6,387 nucleotides of DNA from Schlegelella_A sp031360885 (GTDB lineage: Bacteria; Pseudomonadota; Gammaproteobacteria; Burkholderiales; Burkholderiaceae_C), in assembly GCA_031360885.1 (NCBI GenBank), contig JANMCC010000342.1, positions 1-6,387 on the forward strand, written 5' to 3'. Positions 1-6,347 of this stretch are shown here, piece after piece (the stretch's first letter is position 1; the number at the start of each line of letters is the position of its first letter). The notes under the pieces are model-generated. The model saw only the letters and a program-made list of their open reading frames with translations, was not told the origin of the DNA and searched no databases. The position numbers were made by a program, and so were the translations under genes.

Positions 1-429
1 TCGCTGCGCATCTTCGACCGCAGCTTCGCCGTCACCTACTGGCTGCAGGCGGTGGCGATCGCGATCGGCCTGTTCGGCATCGCCGCGAGCTTCTCGGCGC
101 AGGTGCTGGCGCGGCGCAAGGAGTTCGGCCTGCTCTCGCACCTCGGTCTGGCGCGGGCACAGATCGTCGCCGTCGTCGCCGCCGAGGGCGCGGTCTGGAC
201 CGGCGTCGGCGCGGTGCTCGGGCTGGCGCTCGGCATCGCCGTCAGCTGGGTGCTGGTGAAGGTGGTCAACCCGCAGAGCTTCCACTGGACCATGGAGCTG
301 CTGCTGCCCTGGCTGCGGCTCGCCGCGCTCTGCGCCGCGGTCGTCGTCGCCGGGACGCTCACCGCCTGGCTCGCAGCACGCGCGGCGATCGGCCGCGAGC
401 TCGCGCTTGCGGTCAAGGAAGACTGGTGA
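1..429 (+). CDS. ABC transporter permease, FtsX/MacB type (C-terminal part, 5' end outside window)
   Basis: This is the last 142 codons of an inner-membrane permease, open from base 1 and ending at TGA 427-429. The visible part has a hydrophobic helix at about residues 16-36. A basic cytoplasmic loop follows (ARRKEFGLLSHLGLARAQI, residues 37-55). It has the RRKEFG-LxxLG pattern typical of the FtsX-like domain, just before the last two helices, about 57-88 and 104-127. The C-terminus ends in AVKEDW, similar to the AVREDW-type ends I recall in permeases of this group. Family members work with a separate ATPase. They move lipoproteins or lipids, or act mechanically on periplasmic partners, rather than importing solutes. 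The ATPase and the rest of the permease would lie to the left. The expected partner in many genomes, a CrtC/AttH-like secreted protein, lies on the same strand at 2157-3290, but an antisense gene pair separates them. The family assignment is firm; the substrate is unknown. Confidence 0.85.
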   Translation, partial: SLRIFDRSFAVTYWLQAVAIAIGLFGIAASFSAQVLARRKEFGLLSHLGLARAQIVAVVAAEGAVWTGVGAVLGLALGIAVSWVLVKVVNPQSFHWTMELLLPWLRLAALCAAVVVAGTLTAWLAARAAIGRELALAVKEDW

Positions 430-442
430 TCCGACTTGCCCT

Positions 443-1375
443 CTAGCCGCCCTGCCCCGAATCGCCGATCCGCTTCTCGAGTTCAGCAGCAAGCCGGCGC
501 GCTTCGTCGCCCTCGGGAATGGGCCGGCCGCTGTCGCGCCACTCGACCGCCGACTTGAAGCCCTCGGCCTGCGCCTGGCGACGAAACCACAAGCCCTCCG
601 GGTTATGCCGGGTGATGCCGTCGAACACCGTCGCCAGCGTCTGCGCCTGCTCCACGCCCGCGGTCAGCATCACCTGGTTGACGACCAGCTTGTGCATCGC
701 CAGGTGCGAGCGCGGCACGCCGGCGATGCGGTCGGCGAGCGCGTTGGTCGCCGCATCGAGCTCCGCCGCGGGCACCGAGATGTTCGCCAGTCCCCATTCC
801 GCCGCCTTCGCACCGCTGATCGGATCGCCGGTGAACATCATCTGCTTGGCGCGCGCGGGGCCGAGGCGAAAGGTCCACATCGCCGTCGTCGGGCAGCCCC
901 AGACGCGGGTCGGCATGTAGCCGATCTTCGCGTCGTCGGCCATCACCAGCAGGTCGCAGCAGAGCGCGATGTCGCTGCCGCCGCCGACGGCGTAGCCCTG
1001 CACCTTGGCGATGGTCGGCTTCGCCGAGCGCCACAGGCTCATGAAGGCCTCGGTGTGGCGCTTCATCTCCGCGTAGTCGACCATCGAGTCCCAGGGCTTC
1101 TTTTCCTGCTGCAGCGGGTTGTCGACCTTCGGCGTCAGCGGCGTGTCCTCGGCGAGCACGACCATGTCGTAGCCGGCGCAGAAGGCGCGGCCCTCGCCCT
1201 CGACGACGATCACGTGCACCTCCTCCTCGGCCTCGGCCCAGGCCACCGCCTCGGCGATCTCGCCCGGCATGCGGGTGTCGATCGCGTTCAGCCGCTCAGG
1301 CCGCGACAGGCGCAGCCGCGCGATGCGCGGCCGCGCCGGATCCTTCTCTATGCTGAGGGCGCTGAACTTCGGCAT
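443..1375 (-). CDS. Crotonase / enoyl-CoA hydratase superfamily protein with non-canonical active site
   Basis: A 310-residue cytoplasmic protein of the crotonase fold, which binds acyl-CoA thioesters. Visible landmarks are RPERLNAID (25-33), the first oxyanion-hole segment RAFCAGYD (63-70), and the second, GYAVGGGSDIALCCD (127-141), followed by IGYMPTRVWG (151-160) and FTGDPISGAKAAEWGL (181-196). The classical hydratase pair of catalytic glutamates is not present. The first position (Glu144 of rat mitochondrial hydratase) aligns with Asp135. The second (Glu164) falls in the PTR segment near residues 155-156. The protein is about 50 residues longer than the usual 260, mainly through a loop at about 72-105 (EKKPWDSMVDY within it). 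From memory, relatives with a P-[TA]-R-V-W-G segment and a similar loop are annotated only as crotonase family proteins. The ATG lies 13 bases after the lipoprotein stop, with no strong Shine-Dalgarno, so the two are probably co-transcribed. The gene ends only 13 bases from the convergent permease gene. The superfamily is certain; the reaction is unknown. Confidence 0.92.
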   Translation of the reverse strand: MPKFSALSIEKDPARPRIARLRLSRPERLNAIDTRMPGEIAEAVAWAEAEEEVHVIVVEGEGRAFCAGYDMVVLAEDTPLTPKVDNPLQQEKKPWDSMVDYAEMKRHTEAFMSLWRSAKPTIAKVQGYAVGGGSDIALCCDLLVMADDAKIGYMPTRVWGCPTTAMWTFRLGPARAKQMMFTGDPISGAKAAEWGLANISVPAAELDAATNALADRIAGVPRSHLAMHKLVVNQVMLTAGVEQAQTLATVFDGITRHNPEGLWFRRQAQAEGFKSAVEWRDSGRPIPEGDEARRLAAELEKRIGDSGQGG

Positions 1376-1388
1376 CGCGGCCCGCGGC

Positions 1389-2051
1389 TCAGTTGCGCGC
1401 GAAGCAGTAGAAGCGCGCGTCCCCGCCCGTGCCCTTCAGCGCGTCGTAGCTGCAGCCGCGCGACTGGTGCGAGGAATTCCACGACTTCGCCGGCGCGCTC
1501 TCGTCGAGGCCTTTGCGGTCGTGGTGGCCGACCATGGCCGCACCTTCGCCGCTCCGGGTCCAGTTGCCGCAGGTCGTATCGACGGCGCCGGCGATCGCCG
1601 TGCCGTCGGGCTGCGAGCCGGTCAGGATGTCGTGCATGTTCGGCGTGTCGCCGCCGCCGTTGACCACCTCGCCCTTCTCGGTGAGCGCGGTGTTCTTGTT
1701 GAGGTTGTTGGCGCCGTGCAGCTCGGTCACGTTCTGCGCCACGACCACGCCCTGGGCGTTGCGCCACGGGCCCGGGCCGATGCGGTCGCGGGCGTTGACG
1801 CCAGGCGTGCCGCCGACGGCGACGGTGCTGAGATAGGCGCGCCAGTCGTGCCCGGTCGAGCCGGCGGCGGCGGCGAGCCGGGAGCAGATCGCGTCGGCGC
1901 CGGCCAGGCCGCCGAGGTCCGCGCCCTTGCCCGAGCCGGCGCTGGTGACGAAGAACGTCATGTCGTTCTTCGCTCCCATCGAGCCGCAGGCGACGAGAAC
2001 GGTGGCGGCGGCAGCGGCCGCGAGCAGGGTGGCGAGTTTCGAACGACGCAT
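1389..2051 (-). CDS. Secreted lipoprotein with lectin-like (DUF1554 / endostatin-like) domain
   Basis: A 220-residue protein with a lipoprotein signal peptide: MRRSK, an alanine-rich hydrophobic core (6-18), and the lipobox L19-V20-A21-C22, so the mature protein should start at lipidated Cys22. Gly23 and Ser24 follow, with no Asp at +2, which favours outer-membrane sorting. The mature part begins with MTFFVTSAGSGKGADLGGL and GADAICSRLAAAAG, then WRAYLST (70-76), ARDRIGPGPW (87-96), NNLNKNTALTEKGEVVNG (115-132), HDILTGSQPDG (140-150), TTCGNW (159-164) and RFYCFA (213-218). This pattern matches a family of small secreted proteins often labelled lectin, related to DUF1554 and the C-type-lectin-like/endostatin fold. 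Besides Cys22 there are four cysteines (56, 161, 200, 216), enough for two disulfides. Ligand binding has not been shown from sequence. The start is supported by a good Shine-Dalgarno. It is the first gene of a pair with the downstream crotonase, though no shared function is obvious. Family confidence is good; the role is unknown. Confidence 0.85.
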   Translation of the reverse strand: MRRSKLATLLAAAAAATVLVACGSMGAKNDMTFFVTSAGSGKGADLGGLAGADAICSRLAAAAGSTGHDWRAYLSTVAVGGTPGVNARDRIGPGPWRNAQGVVVAQNVTELHGANNLNKNTALTEKGEVVNGGGDTPNMHDILTGSQPDGTAIAGAVDTTCGNWTRSGEGAAMVGHHDRKGLDESAPAKSWNSSHQSRGCSYDALKGTGGDARFYCFARN

Positions 2052-2058
2052 CGGTTTT

Positions 2059-2064
2059 CTCCTT
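2059..2064 (-). promoter_or_regulatory. Ribosome binding site of the lectin-like lipoprotein gene
   Basis: On the minus strand this reads AAGGAG, seven bases before the ATG at 2051. It is one of only two strong Shine-Dalgarno sequences seen in the window, and it fixes the lipoprotein start. Confidence 0.8.
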
Positions 2065-2104
2065 GTTTGAATCGGACGGCTTCGCAGGCGCGAACCAGCC
2101 GGGC

Positions 2105-2133
2105 AGACTAGTGCAAAGGCAATGACCCTTCAA
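2105..2133 (-). promoter_or_regulatory. Weak candidate sigma-70 promoter for the lipoprotein-crotonase pair
   Basis: On the minus strand, TTGAAG (2133-2128) and TAGTCT (2110-2105) are separated by 17 bases. They match the -35 consensus at four of six positions and the -10 consensus at three of six. A transcript from here would have a leader of about 45 bases before the lipoprotein ATG. The site lies in the 105-base divergent region 2052-2156, which is the only sensible place for a promoter of this pair. The match is weak, and such a pair can occur by chance. No equally good candidate was seen for the + strand gene at 2157. Confidence 0.25.
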
Positions 2134-2156
2134 GCGGCCTTCCCCGCGGCGTCGGC

Positions 2157-3290
2157 ATGAAACGCACGCCGGACCCGCGCCCGGCTGTGCGATCCTCCGG
2201 CATGCTCTCGCGCCGCGGCCTGATGCTGGCCCTTCTCGCTGCAAGCGGACCGGGCGCAGCCTGCGCGGCCGGCCCGGCGATCGTCGCGCCCGACCTGGCG
2301 TTTCCGCGCGACTTCGGCGCCCATCCCGAAGCGCGCATCGAGTGGTGGTATCTCACCGGCGCGCTCGCCGCCGCCGACCGGACCTGGGGCTTCCAGATCA
2401 CCTTCTTTCGCGCCGCGACCGGCATCGCCGGCGCCGAAGCCAGCGCGTTTCGCGCCGGCGAGCTGGTGTTCGCGCATGCCGCGGTCACCGATCTCGCGAC
2501 CCGGCGCCTGCTGCACGACCAGCGGCTCGCGCGCAGCGGCTTCGGCATCGCCGCCGCGGCCAGCACGGACACGGCGCTCGTGCTGCGCGACTGGCGCCTC
2601 GAGCGCACCGCCCTCGCTTCCGACCGGAGCCGCTACCGCGCCCGCGCCGCGAGCCAGACCGCGGGCTTTCGCTTCGACCTCGAGCTGACGGCGACCCAGC
2701 CGCTGCTCCTCCAGGGTGAACGCGGGCTGTCGCGCAAGGGGCCCGAGGCCGCGCACTTCAGCCGCTACTACAGCGAGCCGCAGCTCGCCGTGAGCGGCAC
2801 GCTCGCGCTCGGCGCCGACCCGTCGCTCGCTGTGGCCGGCCGGGCCTGGCTCGACCACGAATGGAGCGATGCGCTGCTCGCGCCCGAGGCGATCGGCTGG
2901 GACTGGATCGGCATGAACCTCGAGGACGGTGGCGCGCTCACCGCGTTTCGCCTGCGCCGCCGCGACGGGACGACGCTCTGGGCCGGCGGCAGCCATCGCC
3001 CGGCGCGCGGCGAGGTGCGCGACTTCGCGCCCTCGGAAGTCGCCTTCGCTGCCGGCCGGCGCTGGACCAGCGCGGCGTCGAGGGCGGTCTATCCGGTCGA
3101 GTGGACGGTGACGACGCCCGCGGGCGCGTTCGCAATCAAGGCGATGCAGGACGACCAGGAGCTCGACAGCCGCGCCAGCACCGGATCGATCTACTGGGAA
3201 GGCCTGTCGCAGCTTCTCGACGCGACCGGCCGCCGGGTCGGCGCCGGCTACCTCGAGATGACCGGCTACGCCGCGCCGCTGCGGCTCTAG
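2157..3290 (+). CDS. Secreted lipocalin-like protein, CrtC/AttH family (often annotated carotenoid 1,2-hydratase)
   Basis: A 377-residue exported protein with two lipocalin-like beta-barrel halves, as in the CrtC/AttH family. Family landmarks are all present: HPEARIEWWYLTGAL (56-70), FQITFFR (79-85), FAHAAVTD (105-112), SRKG and SRYYS (192-206), GRAWLDHEWSD (228-238), GWDWIGMNL (247-255), YPVEW (312-316), DQELDSR (333-339), YWEG (346-349) and GYLEMTGY (364-371). The N-terminus has a Tat-like signal: SRRGLML (18-24), a hydrophobic stretch (22-30) and a likely signal peptidase I site after A35-C36-A37. The ATG at 2202 (residue 16) is an equally plausible start, with the signal nearer the N-terminus. 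Neither start has a clear Shine-Dalgarno. No carotenoid genes are nearby, so the name carotenoid hydratase should not be taken literally. Homologues commonly sit beside FtsX-type permeases like the one at the left edge, which suggests a periplasmic partner role in lipid or envelope handling. Family membership is firm; the activity is inferred. Confidence 0.88.
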   Translation: MKRTPDPRPAVRSSGMLSRRGLMLALLAASGPGAACAAGPAIVAPDLAFPRDFGAHPEARIEWWYLTGALAAADRTWGFQITFFRAATGIAGAEASAFRAGELVFAHAAVTDLATRRLLHDQRLARSGFGIAAAASTDTALVLRDWRLERTALASDRSRYRARAASQTAGFRFDLELTATQPLLLQGERGLSRKGPEAAHFSRYYSEPQLAVSGTLALGADPSLAVAGRAWLDHEWSDALLAPEAIGWDWIGMNLEDGGALTAFRLRRRDGTTLWAGGSHRPARGEVRDFAPSEVAFAAGRRWTSAASRAVYPVEWTVTTPAGAFAIKAMQDDQELDSRASTGSIYWEGLSQLLDATGRRVGAGYLEMTGYAAPLRL

Positions 3291-3317
3291 CCGCCGAGCT
3301 CGGGCGCGGGCGCAGGG

Positions 3318-4940
3318 CTAGTGCGCGCCGCCGCCGCCGGCCGCGGCGCCCTGCATCGGCCTGGTCGCCCAGACGAACACGAGCAGCACGATGAACAGCG
3401 CCGAGGACAGCAGGAACAGGTCGTTCGCCGCCATCGTGTAAGCCTGCTGGTCGATCATGCGGTTGATCGTCGCGAGCGACTGCGCCGCGTCGTAGCCGCC
3501 CGCGCCGAGCTGGCCGAGCGCGAGCGTGGCGGCGTTGCTGCCCTGGCTGACCGATTCGGCGATCTCCGAATGGTGAAGGATCGCCCGGTTCTCCCACGCC
3601 GTGGTGAAGATCGAGGTGCCGATCGCGCCTGCGGTGATGCGCGCGAAGTTGCTGAGGCCCGCCGCCGCCGGCATCCGCTCGGGCGGCAGGCCCGAGAAGA
3701 TCACCGCCTGCAGCGGGATGAAGAAGAACGCCATCGCCGCTCCCTGCAGCACCGTCGGCAGCAGGATGGTCTCGAAGTCGGCCTGCGTGTTGAAGTGCGA
3801 ACGCATCCAGAGGACGAAGCCGAAGCCGATGAACGCCACCGACGCGAGCTTCCTCGGGTCGATCTTCGAGACGTTCTTGCCGACCCAGGGCGAGAGGATG
3901 ATCGCCAGGATGCCGACCGGCGCGGTGGCCAGCCCCGCCCAGGTCGCGGTGTAGCCCATGTACTGCTGCAGCCAGAGCGGCAGCAGCACCACGTTGCCGA
4001 AGAAGAGACCGTAGGCGACCGAGAGCGCCGCCGTGCCCATGAGGAAGTTGCGCCGGCCGAACAGGCGCAGGTCCACGACCGGATGCGACTCGGTCAGCTC
4101 CCAGGCGAGGAAGAAGGCGAAACCGATCGCCGCCGTCGCCGCGAGGACGACGATCTGCGGCGAGTTGAACCAGTCCAGCTCCTTGCCCTTGTCGACCATG
4201 ATTTGCAGCGCGCCGACCCAGACCACGAGCAGCGCCAGGCCGACGTAGTCGAGCCGGGTCTTCCTCGGCCCCGGATCGCGGCTGCGGTAGATCGACCAGG
4301 TGACCGCCGCGGCGATCAGGCCGACGGGGATGTTGATGTAGAAGATCCACGGCCAGGAGATGTTGTCGGTGATCCAGCCGCCGAGCAGCGGGCCCGCGAC
4401 CGGCGCCACCAGCACCGTCATCGCCCACATCGCCATCGCCGTGCCCGCCTTGGCGCGCGGGTAGCTCGAGAGCAGCAGCGTCTGCGAGAGCGGGATCATC
4501 GGCCCGGCGACCAGGCCCTGCAGCACGCGGAAGGCGATCAGCATGCCGATGTTCGGCGCCAGCCCGCACAGCCACGAGGCGACCACGAACAGCAGGATGC
4601 TGAGCACGAACAGGCGCACCGGGCCGAAGCGCTGCGTCAGCCAGCCGGTGAGCGGCACCGAGATCGCGTTGGCGACGGCGAACGAGGTGATGACCCAGGT
4701 GCCCTGCGACGGGCTCACGCCCATGTCGCCCGAGATCGCGGGAATGGAGACGTTGGCGATCGACGTGTCGAGCACGTTCATGAAGGTCGCCAGCGACAGC
4801 GCGATCGTGCCGAGAACGAGCGCGCCGCCTTTCAGCGGCTCGAGCGGCGCCGCGGAAGCGGGCGCCGCCGGCGCCGCGCTCGAAGACGGGAACGCAAGTC
4901 GCGCCGGACCGCCCGTCGCGGTGGCGGCGGGCGAGCTCAT
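3318..4940 (-). CDS. emrB: EmrB/QacA-type multidrug efflux MFS transporter (DHA2 family, 14 membrane helices)
   Basis: A 540-residue inner-membrane proton/drug antiporter, close to the usual EmrB length of about 510 plus a low-complexity Ala/Pro/Ser head (1-35). Family signatures follow in order. Helix 1 carries LDTSIANVSIP (57-67), with the conserved membrane Asp58. The loop after helix 2 is motif A (GWLTQRFGPVRLF, 99-111). Motif B is LIAFRVLQGLVAG (134-146), with Arg138. The antiporter motif C is APVAGPLLGGWI (179-190), followed by WPWIFYINIPVG (196-207). The helices run to VFVWATRP near residue 528, with a long periplasmic loop before the last helix (about 450-505). The start shares one base with the emrA stop and lacks its own Shine-Dalgarno, so translation is probably coupled. 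Together with EmrA and an outer-membrane channel it should expel hydrophobic toxic compounds; the actual substrates cannot be read from sequence. It is convergent with the CrtC-like gene, 27 bases away. Confidence 0.95.
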   Translation of the reverse strand: MSSPAATATGGPARLAFPSSSAAPAAPASAAPLEPLKGGALVLGTIALSLATFMNVLDTSIANVSIPAISGDMGVSPSQGTWVITSFAVANAISVPLTGWLTQRFGPVRLFVLSILLFVVASWLCGLAPNIGMLIAFRVLQGLVAGPMIPLSQTLLLSSYPRAKAGTAMAMWAMTVLVAPVAGPLLGGWITDNISWPWIFYINIPVGLIAAAVTWSIYRSRDPGPRKTRLDYVGLALLVVWVGALQIMVDKGKELDWFNSPQIVVLAATAAIGFAFFLAWELTESHPVVDLRLFGRRNFLMGTAALSVAYGLFFGNVVLLPLWLQQYMGYTATWAGLATAPVGILAIILSPWVGKNVSKIDPRKLASVAFIGFGFVLWMRSHFNTQADFETILLPTVLQGAAMAFFFIPLQAVIFSGLPPERMPAAAGLSNFARITAGAIGTSIFTTAWENRAILHHSEIAESVSQGSNAATLALGQLGAGGYDAAQSLATINRMIDQQAYTMAANDLFLLSSALFIVLLVFVWATRPMQGAAAGGGGAH

Positions 4941-4942
4941 CA
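4938..4942 (-). other. TGATG stop-start overlap coupling emrA and emrB
   Basis: The minus strand reads TGATG: the emrA stop TGA (4942-4940) and the emrB start ATG (4940-4938) share the A at 4940. The preceding 20 bases contain no Shine-Dalgarno. Reinitiation by ribosomes finishing emrA is therefore the likely way emrB is translated, which would keep adaptor and transporter levels linked. Confidence 0.75.
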
Positions 4943-6334
4943 GTGAGCGGCGGCGGTGGAAGGTGCGCGCGCCAGCGACGCCGGCCGGTCGGCGCGAACG
5001 GCCGTCTGCGGCGACGCGGCGCGAGCGGCGGCGACCGGGCGCCCGAGGTTGGCGGCGATGATCCGGCGCACATCGGCGTCGGCGGCGGCGCGGCCTTCGT
5101 CGAACGTCGCGCTCTTGGCGTGGGACGTGTTCTGCGAGGCCTCGGCCAGCATCCGGCCTTCGGTCTTGCTCACGTCGACCCGGGCGTCCATCGACAGGCC
5201 GATGCGCAGCGGATGCCCGGCCACTTCCTTCGCATCGAGGGCGATCCGCACCGGCACGCGCTGCACCACCTTGATCCAGTTGCCGGTCGCGTTCTGCGCC
5301 GGCAGCAAGGCGAAGGCGGCGCCGGTGCCGGCGCCCAGGCCTTCGATCTTGCCGTGGTACTCGACCTTCTTGCCGTAGACGTCGGCCACCAGCTCCACCG
5401 GCTGGCCGATGCGCAGGTTGCGCAGCTGGCCTTCCTTGAAGTTGGCGTCGACCCAGACGTCCTTGAGGGCGATCACCGAGAGCAGCGGCGTGCCCGCCTG
5501 GACCCGCTGGCCGAGCTGGACGCTGCGCCGCGCGACGTAGCCGTCGACCGGCGAGAGCAGCTCGGCGCGGGCCAGCGCCAGGTGCGCCTCGCGCACCTTG
5601 CCCGCGGCCTGCAGCACGTTCGGATGCTCCTCGACCGAGAGGCCTTCGGTGAGCGACTGGTTCGAGGCGAGCTGCTCGCGCGCCGCCTCTGCGCCCGACT
5701 CGGCGGCCGAGAGCGCCGTCTTCGCCACCGCGAACTGCGAGGTGACGTGGTTGAACTCTTCCTTGCCGACCGCGCCGCTGGCGACCAGCGGTGCCCGCCG
5801 GGCCACGTCTTCCTGGGCGCGGGCGAGGTCGCTCCTGGCGCGTGCCAGGTCGGCCTCGCGCGCCGCGATCTGCGCCTGCAGCGCGCCGTTGTTGACGAAC
5901 AGGGTCCGGGTCTCGCGCACCGCCTGGGCGAGCTGCGCCTCGGCCTGGTCGAGGGCGACGCGCGCATCGGCCGGGTCGAGCTTGACCAGCGGCTGGCCGG
6001 CCTTGACGAAATCGGTGTCGTCGGCGGCGATCGCGATGACGGTGCCGGCGACCTGCGGCGTCAGCTGGACGACGTTGCCCTGGACGTAGGCGTTGTCGGT
6101 CGACTCATAGTGGTTGAGCACCAGCGCCCAGTACGCGCCATAGGCGGTCGCGCCGAGCAGGACGATGCCGGCAACGCCGAGCAGCGCCTTCTTGCGACGC
6201 GGGTTGCGGGCGGGCGTGGCGGGCGCCGCGGCCGGAGCCGGTGCGGCGGGGGCCGACGCGGCTGCTGCCGCGTCCGGTGCGGCGGGCGCGGTGGCGGACG
6301 GTTCGGGCTGACGCGGTGCGTCGTCGGGATTCAT
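4940..6334 (-). CDS. emrA: EmrA/HlyD-type periplasmic adaptor of the multidrug efflux pump
   Basis: A 464-residue membrane-fusion protein that bridges the EmrB transporter and an outer-membrane channel. It has a Pro/Ala-rich cytoplasmic head (1-44), a basic patch RRKK (46-49) and one membrane anchor (about 50-72). The EmrA signature STDNAYVQGNVVQLTPQVAG (78-97) then starts the biotinyl-lipoyl-like domain. Next comes a long alpha-helical hairpin (about 122-258, rich in Ala, Gln, Arg and Glu). The second lipoyl half and beta-barrel carry LSPVDGYVARRSVQLGQRV (260-278), VWVDANFKEGQL (293-304) and GNWIKVVQRVPVRI (351-364). The conserved tail segment RRIIAANLG (423-431) is followed by an extra Ala/Arg/Pro-rich tail to residue 464 that overlaps the emrB start by one base. 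The ATG is supported by a Shine-Dalgarno seven bases away. The longer head and tail look like low-complexity growth in a GC-rich genome. Function is confident; drug range is unknown. Confidence 0.94.
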   Translation of the reverse strand: MNPDDAPRQPEPSATAPAAPDAAAAASAPAAPAPAAAPATPARNPRRKKALLGVAGIVLLGATAYGAYWALVLNHYESTDNAYVQGNVVQLTPQVAGTVIAIAADDTDFVKAGQPLVKLDPADARVALDQAEAQLAQAVRETRTLFVNNGALQAQIAAREADLARARSDLARAQEDVARRAPLVASGAVGKEEFNHVTSQFAVAKTALSAAESGAEAAREQLASNQSLTEGLSVEEHPNVLQAAGKVREAHLALARAELLSPVDGYVARRSVQLGQRVQAGTPLLSVIALKDVWVDANFKEGQLRNLRIGQPVELVADVYGKKVEYHGKIEGLGAGTGAAFALLPAQNATGNWIKVVQRVPVRIALDAKEVAGHPLRIGLSMDARVDVSKTEGRMLAEASQNTSHAKSATFDEGRAAADADVRRIIAANLGRPVAAARAASPQTAVRADRPASLARAPSTAAAH

Positions 6335-6341
6335 CGAAAGG

Positions 6342-6347
6342 CTCTCC
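6342..6347 (-). promoter_or_regulatory. Ribosome binding site of emrA
   Basis: The minus strand reads GGAGAG, seven bases before the emrA ATG at 6334. It supports this start for the adaptor gene. Confidence 0.75.

Noticed and set aside
407..1663. A 418-codon open frame on the + strand opposite the crotonase
   Set aside because: It is Arg/His/Leu-rich with no motifs, while the opposite strand encodes a clear crotonase. It is a GC-rich shadow frame.
441..3295. An 11-base direct repeat (CTCTAGCCGCC) at 441-451 and 3285-3295, roughly flanking the crotonase-to-CrtC segment
   Set aside because: Several 11-base repeats are expected by chance in a 6.4 kb GC-rich sequence. Both copies include gene ends, and the repeat does not border the suspected inserted pair, since the CrtC-like gene would be included too. 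Not taken as a transposition scar.
3294..3303. Palindrome CCGAGCTCGG as a terminator
   Set aside because: It has no loop and no T-run on either strand, so it does not fit an intrinsic terminator.
4861..4940. Ala/Pro-rich head of EmrB as a sign of a wrong start
   Set aside because: The next ATG downstream (residue 54) lies inside helix 1. The TGATG overlap with emrA strongly supports the present start.
3321..4946. A 541-codon open frame on the + strand opposite emrB
   Set aside because: Its translation is a low-complexity Arg/Asp/Glu/His/Gln-rich string with no recognisable domain. It mirrors the emrB gene, as expected when third positions are nearly always G or C. The EmrB frame has full family motifs.
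3136..5073. A 645-codon open frame on the minus strand overlapping emrB and the end of the CrtC-like gene
   Set aside because: It spans three recognised genes in another frame, is Arg/Ala/Gly-rich, and has no domain signature.
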